From the NCBI GenBank assembly GCA_022747635.1, contig JAKTNV010000003.1:9030548-9094547 (forward strand): a stretch of DNA of 64,000 nt. Direction: 5' to 3'. Shown in pieces: positions 57,621 through 64,000 of the stretch. The notes beneath the pieces were generated by a model. That model was not told the origin of the DNA. It did not search any database and saw only the letters and a list, made by a program, of their open reading frames with translations. Origin of the DNA: Hetaerina americana. Its lineage: Eukaryota > Arthropoda > Insecta > Odonata > Calopterygidae. The translations under genes were made by a program, and so were the position numbers. Within the stretch, counting starts at the first letter, position 1; every line of letters starts with the position of its first letter.

Positions 57621-60600
57621 TTCGCAAGGGCCGTGAAAAAATTAATTCGGTGATGGAGCGGGAGACTGAGCAGTCTTGTGAACAAAATATACATGCATGC
57701 ATAGACGTCAAAGCAGTGGCTGATACTGTTCGCAATTGGCAAATTAAATCTGTCAATAGTACCCTAATCATACTTTTAGTCTACCAGAGGCTTTCAATGT
57801 GGCAATGGTCAGATGCCAGCCGTGTGTGTTCCTGTTTTTTGAATTAATTTTGCGGGAAAGTAGGGGATGGGTATGAATAACCAGAGCCACTTTTTTCACA
57901 GTGTATATGGGGAAAATATCGGGCAGTGGGAGGAATATTTTAATTTTCAATGCAGCAAATGTATATCGCAGTGAATTAAGTAATGGAAATGAACTGACAT
58001 TTTTCTCAAATTTATCAATTCCCTAGATCTAAAAGGTTTGAGTAAAATTGTTTCGATAAATAATAATATCTTCATTGCACATTGCGAATTGAGAAATTAC
58101 GAACGCGACTACTGTTATGCCGATATTATTTCAATCAATACTGTTCACTAGCTTCCTACAGGAATGGTTGATTGATTTCCGTGCATTTGTCTGTTAAACG
58201 AATCACTTCTGTTACACCTTATTCCACGTCCTTACCCTAGCATCACTCAATACCTTTGGTATATTACATCATCACATGGGAAACATATTGGGACATAGGT
58301 GTTGGCGTATAGGAGATTGTGCATAAACCTGATAAAATTGCTCGTCTTTTTCTCCGTGCTCTGGAAGCTTACTGGGTTGTTCTTACTGTTCGCCGCCGAA
58401 GCAGAGTTAATGAGCGTCATCTAAAGCAAGATGTTGCCTTACAGTTATGGATCCTCGATCGTTGGTGGATCAACGCTTGTCATCGATGGTAATTTTCGTA
58501 TCGCGTCGTGCGTTTTCAGACCTCGTACTTGAGTTCGGTAACGTGATTTAATGAGGAGTGGATCGTTGAACGTGCCCGCTTTATAGGCTATGTTGAAATT
58601 ATTAGGTATAAAATCATAAATAGTGGTGACAGTAAGTTTTGTATTCATAGAGGAAAGTCGTTTAATATTATCCGTGGAAGACTGTAACTTAAATCAGGGT
58701 GAAATGAGGGTTATATTATCGTTGAAATTATTGACCAAGTAAAGCACGTATATTTAAAAATGTTTTACTGATGGCAATAATTAAATTATCATTTAACAGG
58801 AAGGTTAATTGATACGTACTAAAGATTTAAAGACAAATACGTTTTCTTTTCAAACATTTGATTTAATAATACCTAGAAGCTATTTAGAACACCAGATCAT
58901 TGAAATCAGTTGATAAGTTATTCCAAAAGTCCCATCTAGCAGTTATGCAGTGGCATGCGAGGTATGTTTAAGGGAGATCTATATTTAGCCATATTACTAA
59001 AAATGTAATATTATTAAATATTTTTAAAATGTTTATTACCTATCAACGTATTCAGATTTCATATAATTATCTGATTTCATCTATTCATATTTCTCTATTA
59101 CATATGTTCCAAGTAAAATATACTCTTAGAGGATATAACTTTTTATATAATTTTCCTCAATAAGAGTTAATATTTCTCTGGACGTAAATTTCCAAAATAT
59201 TTCTTCTTGCTGGATTTCATTCGTGTTTCAATAACTTTTCGTAGTGTGAAGCTGAAAAATCTCATCAAAACTATATGCTTTATGTAAATCGGCAATCAAA
59301 ACAAATATCATGTCAAAGATGAGACATAGAGACATAATAAATCATATTTAAAATTTTACACCCAGAGTGAAAATCAATTTGTTAATTTTTTTTGCTTAAA
59401 TTATTTTTCTTTATTGTTCTTAACACCGGCTGCTGGTGCACGTTTTACCTGATATTGTATCGGCATGTCGTTTTCGGCGTTTATACTTTAAGTTCGAAAA
59501 TACATTGGATTGATTTGATTATATGAATTTTTACACATGGAAATGCATTCTTCAAGAAAAAGCCTCATAATCCATAATCATTCTACTCATGGTAAGATAT
59601 AGTCAGGTAATATATAAAGGATTTTTGCGCAAAGTTTTCTTTCGTTTCCATTTAATAATATGATACTCCGTAGTGCTTTAATAATATTTTATGCAATCCC
59701 GATAAGCCTAAATGTGTATCCCTTCCTCTTTATTGAATTATAAAACTAACTGTTGTCTTGACATATTGTAATAATATTTTCAACTCATATAGTTTTCAAA
59801 TCCGTTATTTCGGTTCTTTGATGAGCAATATTTTTAATTTTTCTTAGCGATATTTTCGACCATATTTTCATTGCCGATAAATGTATTTTAATGTTGAGCT
59901 AAAATTACCTATTCTACTTGTGGTGATAATACTTAACAGAATTTTACAGGAAATCGGAACTAGAAATTGTATAATAGAAATAGTAGTAGAAACTTGTATA
60001 GTATGCTAGCAGTATCATGCTTTAGAATCGTTTTCTTGCTAAGATCCACAGAGTGGACTCAGACAGCTGTGGAAAAATTTTGACTAATGGAAATCTCGAG
60101 CATTATGGCAAAAAATAATGACTGAGACTATTGTTTGTGCTATTTAGTACGGTGCAATTATTTAAATGTCGCGGCATGATGTTTATAACATAGTAGTGAG
60201 AAATCTTAAGAAAACACTTGAATAGCTCTCTGCGGAAAGATGTTTCTCATTGAATGCAGAAATACAATATTAATACCAATTATTTCTTTTAAAAAGAAAG
60301 TTCTTGCTGAATATATGTTTGTAAACAATTAATCTTTTGCCTAGGATTATCCTTATTTTATGAGAGCATAATAAATTATTGTGGTTCTAAGTGAATTAAC
60401 TTATTTTCATACTATCGTTTTAAGAACAATATTGAGAGTTGTAATTTTATTGACTTAAGGAAATGCATGCTGAAATCTAAACATTTTTTCTATAATAAAG
60501 TTAGAATATTTGCAAAGAGTCAAATAGACATATTCACTTAATATTTATTTAGCTTTCAATGAATACTTCGTAACTAAGCAGAAAAATGGTCGTTATAAAT

Positions 60601-62804
60601 ATTTGCGTAGTTTGGTGTATTAACGGTTACTTTATATGCATAGTTTTATTGCCGCGTAAATAAAAATTAGTAATTTGAAAACATTGTTTAAAAAGTCTCT
60701 TCCTTCAAAAAACATCGTTCATCCATGTTATCTACACGTAGGTATTTAGAAATCCTCCTCCTGTCATGGGCTGCAATATACTCGCATCAATTGTTATCTC
60801 ACAGTGACTGATTCTGCCTCATTAACAGTACTGCGTTTATTTTCATAAGGTGAAACACCATATCTAATAGATACCCACGTCACTTCTCCCACCGCCTGTT
60901 TTACTCTTTTCTATTGTCTATCGTGCAACTCAAACTCCTATAATTGCTCCTCCTTCCTCAAAACTCAAGACATGGAAATGTACAGCACTGCAAGCACAGT
61001 CAAACTCTGCTTGCAACTTTCTCGACTATCTTAATTGTCTCTGGCATCTACTTACTCTATTCATCTTATAAATGCTTTATATCTCTAGAGCAGCTACCAT
61101 TTATTTTAATTTACTCAAAATTAGCAATAACAATATTTTAAGCGTTTCTAAATCCGTTGGTTAAATATTTTATTGATGGTAAAGTCACGCGTTTTCCTCT
61201 CCTTCCTGCACTTATTACCGCTCACTGATGCATTCGTTAACATTTCTACCAATCTTTCAGTGAAGATTCTCAAAATCAAATTATACATGTATTTGCATCC
61301 GGCGAAGTTATTATTATGGAAATATATTGCGGATTTTTTTGCCAGAGAATTGACCTAACGACATCCTCACACCAAACCTCCTTTTAAATATCATAAAACC
61401 CGAGTAAAATCTCCCGTTTTACGTACTATTCCCTGTTCTGTATCTACCTACTAACCAACCCCGTTTGTTGGCCTTATATCTTTCCCACTAAGTGTTTCCT
61501 CGTAGTTTATACACTTTTTGATAAATTTGGATTAGTTTAAAAAATCTTTCGTGCTGTTTCTCAGAGTAGGTTAAAACATTGTTTTAAATGTACACTGATA
61601 AAGTTATTTTTAGAAAATTACAATTAACGGCCCTTTTCACTTAAATGCAGCGTAGAAGGTGAGGATATGGATACGGTGACGTCGAAGCACCCTTATTGAT
61701 TCAAATTCACATGACTACCGGTGTGGAGACGAAGAGTGAAAGGCCTTTTAGCGCTTTCAAATCTGATTTTTTGCAACTTGATCGTGTTTGATGGTTTCGC
61801 GGAACTAACGGGTAATATCCGGACCCCGTCATCGATCAAATGCGCTTCCTGGTCCATTTCCGATATCACTCAGCATCGGAGTTTTGTGAATCAGTTGAGA
61901 ATTCGCAAAGCACATTCTGTAGGGATATAAAAGGCGAGCTCCGCTGGAAGATAAGATTGGATTCTAGGACTTGCGTATTGCGGATAAACGTCCACGGCAA
62001 TCATTTGAAAACTTCTCCAATCAATCTGGTCTTCAGTACGGCCACACAAGCAATTCATGAATAGACTATTATCGTATCGAATGATACTTTTCGATGAATG
62101 TTTCTTTTGTAGCTTTACGTCTTACTTTTATTAAATTTATGCTCTATTACGAATAAAATTGAGCTCTTGTAGAAACCAAACTTCAGGCTTGTGAGTATTC
62201 AGCTAAGAGGTACAGATTTTAATATTATGCAAGTGGCTCTTACTGGAGCGTTTTGCAAAAATAACTTAAATTTAGCCTTTTACCTTTAACTTCAGCTTAG
62301 CGCTGTGCTTGTTTTTTGTATATTTTGGTGAAAGTTATGTAAATAAAATAAATTTATGTTTCAACTTCTTCATGAATCTCGAATTAGGGTTTAAATTCTA
62401 TCCTCAATAAGAATAATGGTGAACGAAACCCCGATTTAACGCTGATCATATCGTAAAATATTGTTTACTAGGTAAGTGGACATAATTTATGCGTGTTGTA
62501 AAGCAACAATTTATAATTACTAGAAAAGTTTGAAAGTTTAATTAGGCCTGACATTGTGAAGAGCTATATTCATGTCCAATTGCCCTTTTTACCGCTCTTG
62601 CCTCCCATTCTGTGATGGATCATCTGTTGACCGCATCAGGCCTTCGCTGGTTTGGTTTACATTCTCCCCACCTCAAACTCAATCGATCTACACAGTCAAT
62701 CGTAAGGAAATACTTCATATCTACGTGCTTACCCTCCAAACCTCGCATTCCAACTAAAACGAAATACCCCTCCCTTTTCATCCAAGTCCATATTTCTTTC
62801 GTAT
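57621..62804. other. AT-rich region without recognisable gene
   Basis: Short unsupported frames only, such as 57581-57847 (88 codons). Somewhat less AT-rich patches lie at 58330-58620 and 61640-62060, the latter with a TATAAAAGG string at 61926. Confidence 0.35.
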
Positions 62805-62880
62805 ATATGTATATGTATATATATATATATTTATTTATTTATAAATATATATATATATATATATTTGTATATATATTTAT
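62805..62880. repeat. Interrupted (TA)n tract
   Basis: TA repeat with TTTA interruptions, left flank of the next PLE-like fragment. Confidence 0.9.
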
Positions 62881-63030
62881 ATGTACAAATATCTTCGAAA
62901 TGGTACGCTGTTTGGCGACGCACAAAAATGTAAAAACACAGATGTGGATTTTTAAAACATGGAAGCACAAAGAAAGGACACTCACATATGTAGTTTTGAT
63001 ATTTCGAAGGCACGACCATCGTCATCAGAC
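62881..63030 (-). mobile_element. Short PLE-3'-end-like repeat, minus strand
   Basis: Related to 45115-45248 in opposite orientation. On the minus strand it reads CTGATGA (63028-63022), stem-loop, GAAA (63005-63002), then GTGAGTGTCCTTTCTTTGTG, CTGTGTTTTT, TTGTGCGT and CCATTTCGAA. AT-rich repeats lie on both sides. Probably a PLE tail or small derivative. Confidence 0.55.
63001..63028 (-). ncRNA. Hammerhead-like core CTGATGA-stem-GAAA
   Basis: CTGATGA matches the conserved CUGANGA box. It is followed by CGATGG, loop, and GCCTTCG, which pair with one mismatch, then GAAA. As at 45115, one C is inserted before the stem when GAA is taken as the core triplet. No clear stem III or cleavage site was found. 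Confidence 0.4.
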
Positions 63031-63100
63031 GGTACGTCTAAATATAGAAATATATTTATATAAATATATTTATATAAATATATAAATATATTTAGACGCA
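63031..63100. repeat. AT-rich inverted repeat ending in CGTCTAAATATA / TATATTTAGACG
   Basis: CGTCTAAATATA at 63035-63046 pairs perfectly with TATATTTAGACG at 63087-63098. The interior is TATAAATA repeat. It directly abuts the hammerhead-like fragment. Confidence 0.7.
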
Positions 63101-64000
63101 CGATTTTTATTGTACGTTGAAAGGTTAAATATATTGGGTGCATTAAGTGGTAGATGCGTAGCTCTTGTATAGAACCGCTGATAATTCATTGAATACATTG
63201 TCAATATTCAATTTCCCACTCTCTTTGATTTTATGTTGGTTTAAGTCTCAGTGGTTCATCACCTGAGGCAATGGAATAATGATCATCATAGTATCCTTTA
63301 TTTCGCAACCGTGATTTTAATTCATGTAATCATCTTCAAACAAATGGTAGTAACGAAATGCATTACTGCAATCTGGCATCATATATTGGTTTATGTAAGG
63401 GTTTTGGAGTGATTTCAATCTTATTTTAATTTAATTTAATTAATTGCAGTAAAATATAACCACTTCATGGTGTCTGAAATGAAATATGAACAAAGACGTT
63501 GGACGAAAAGTGCTTGCGATTTCACTTAAATGAAGGGTTTTTACTTTATAGGTGGAGTTCTGTATTACATAAATGCATAATTTACATCAGACACCGGTGA
63601 TATATTTATGATTATCGTTGTTTCGGCGTGAAATAGTCAATCCTGATCTGGTAATTCTTAGAAGACAGATCAGATGCATTACAGAAGAAATGGATTATTT
63701 CTCAACACACACATCACTTGCGTTGCACTGAAATATCATCTTTTCAGCGTTGACTACTCCAAAATGATATTCTAATCTTTCTCCTTTGATCAGTTTATTC
63801 CCGGGACTCCCAAGTATTCCTAAGTTTTTTGCCAACATTGTGAATGAACAGTTTCACAACCTAATACGGCTTTTGGTATTCAAGGAATGCTTGGAAATTA
63901 CAAAGTGAGTTTTTGCAAAAGCAGGAATCCGTTTGTTCATGGTTGCTATTAAGATTTGCATGCATGGAAAACTTACACAAGGGTAATACGATCCAATTCT
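63101..64000. other. AT-rich DNA, nothing recognised
   Basis: No feature supported to the end of the window. Confidence 0.4.

Noticed and set aside
1..64000. CRISPR arrays, bacterial operons or prophage
   Set aside because: No regularly spaced direct repeats, Shine-Dalgarno-linked genes or phage proteins; the content is eukaryotic.

Overview
This window looks like a piece of an arthropod nuclear genome, most likely an insect. That is an inference from AT-rich, gene-poor sequence, long (TA)n microsatellites, a mariner element, RTE-like LINEs, a GIY-YIG Penelope-like element (PLE) and tRNA-derived SINE heads. I recognise no complete host protein-coding gene, rRNA or functional tRNA. Most of the sequence reads as intergenic or long-intron DNA with GC-rich, strand-skewed islands of roughly 0.4-0.8 kb. 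The identifiable content is almost entirely mobile elements.

Layout. 0-13 kb: AT-rich DNA with an eroded LINE tail (about 600-890), a hAT-like MITE (about 2021-2224) and two GC-rich islands (9.7-10.1 and 11.9-12.8 kb). 13.15-16.55 kb: a full-length RTE-like LINE on the minus strand with an intact 991-codon endonuclease/reverse-transcriptase ORF, a short overlapping upstream ORF and a perfect 11-bp target-site duplication. 18.1-20.9 kb: an old relative of that LINE, split by a dead mariner (18523-19784, TA duplication). 22-29 kb: AT-rich DNA with SINE-like remnants and one possible isolated 73-bp exon. 29.2 kb: a copy of only about 45 bp from the LINE 3' end, sitting inside a (TA)n tract.

36.5-45.3 kb is the most structured part. 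A 5'-truncated LINE copy (minus) is followed by two PLE copies arranged head to head: a minus copy with a 590-bp internal deletion, and a plus copy whose reading frame is open through reverse transcriptase and GIY-YIG endonuclease. The two arms are about 1.76 kb each and almost identical. Next come a degenerate TATCGG repeat, a purine-rich island holding a 32-bp near-perfect hairpin, a fourth LINE fragment, and a short PLE-3'-end-like piece with a hammerhead-like core. A second such piece lies at 62.9-63.0 kb on the minus strand. The PLE pair, both short pieces and three LINE copies all abut (TA)n tracts.

49.6-52.95 kb holds a second near-full-length but broken LINE copy. It is preceded by a GC-rich unknown repeat with a 107-bp imperfect tandem duplication and followed by a tRNA-derived remnant and a second, more diverged RT relic (53.6-54.3 kb). 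From 54.3 kb to the end is mostly AT-rich DNA with one CpG-rich island (56.9-57.6 kb).

Functionally, the intact LINE and the plus-strand PLE frame are the only candidates for currently active genes. Everything else is debris, host non-coding DNA, or unassigned.
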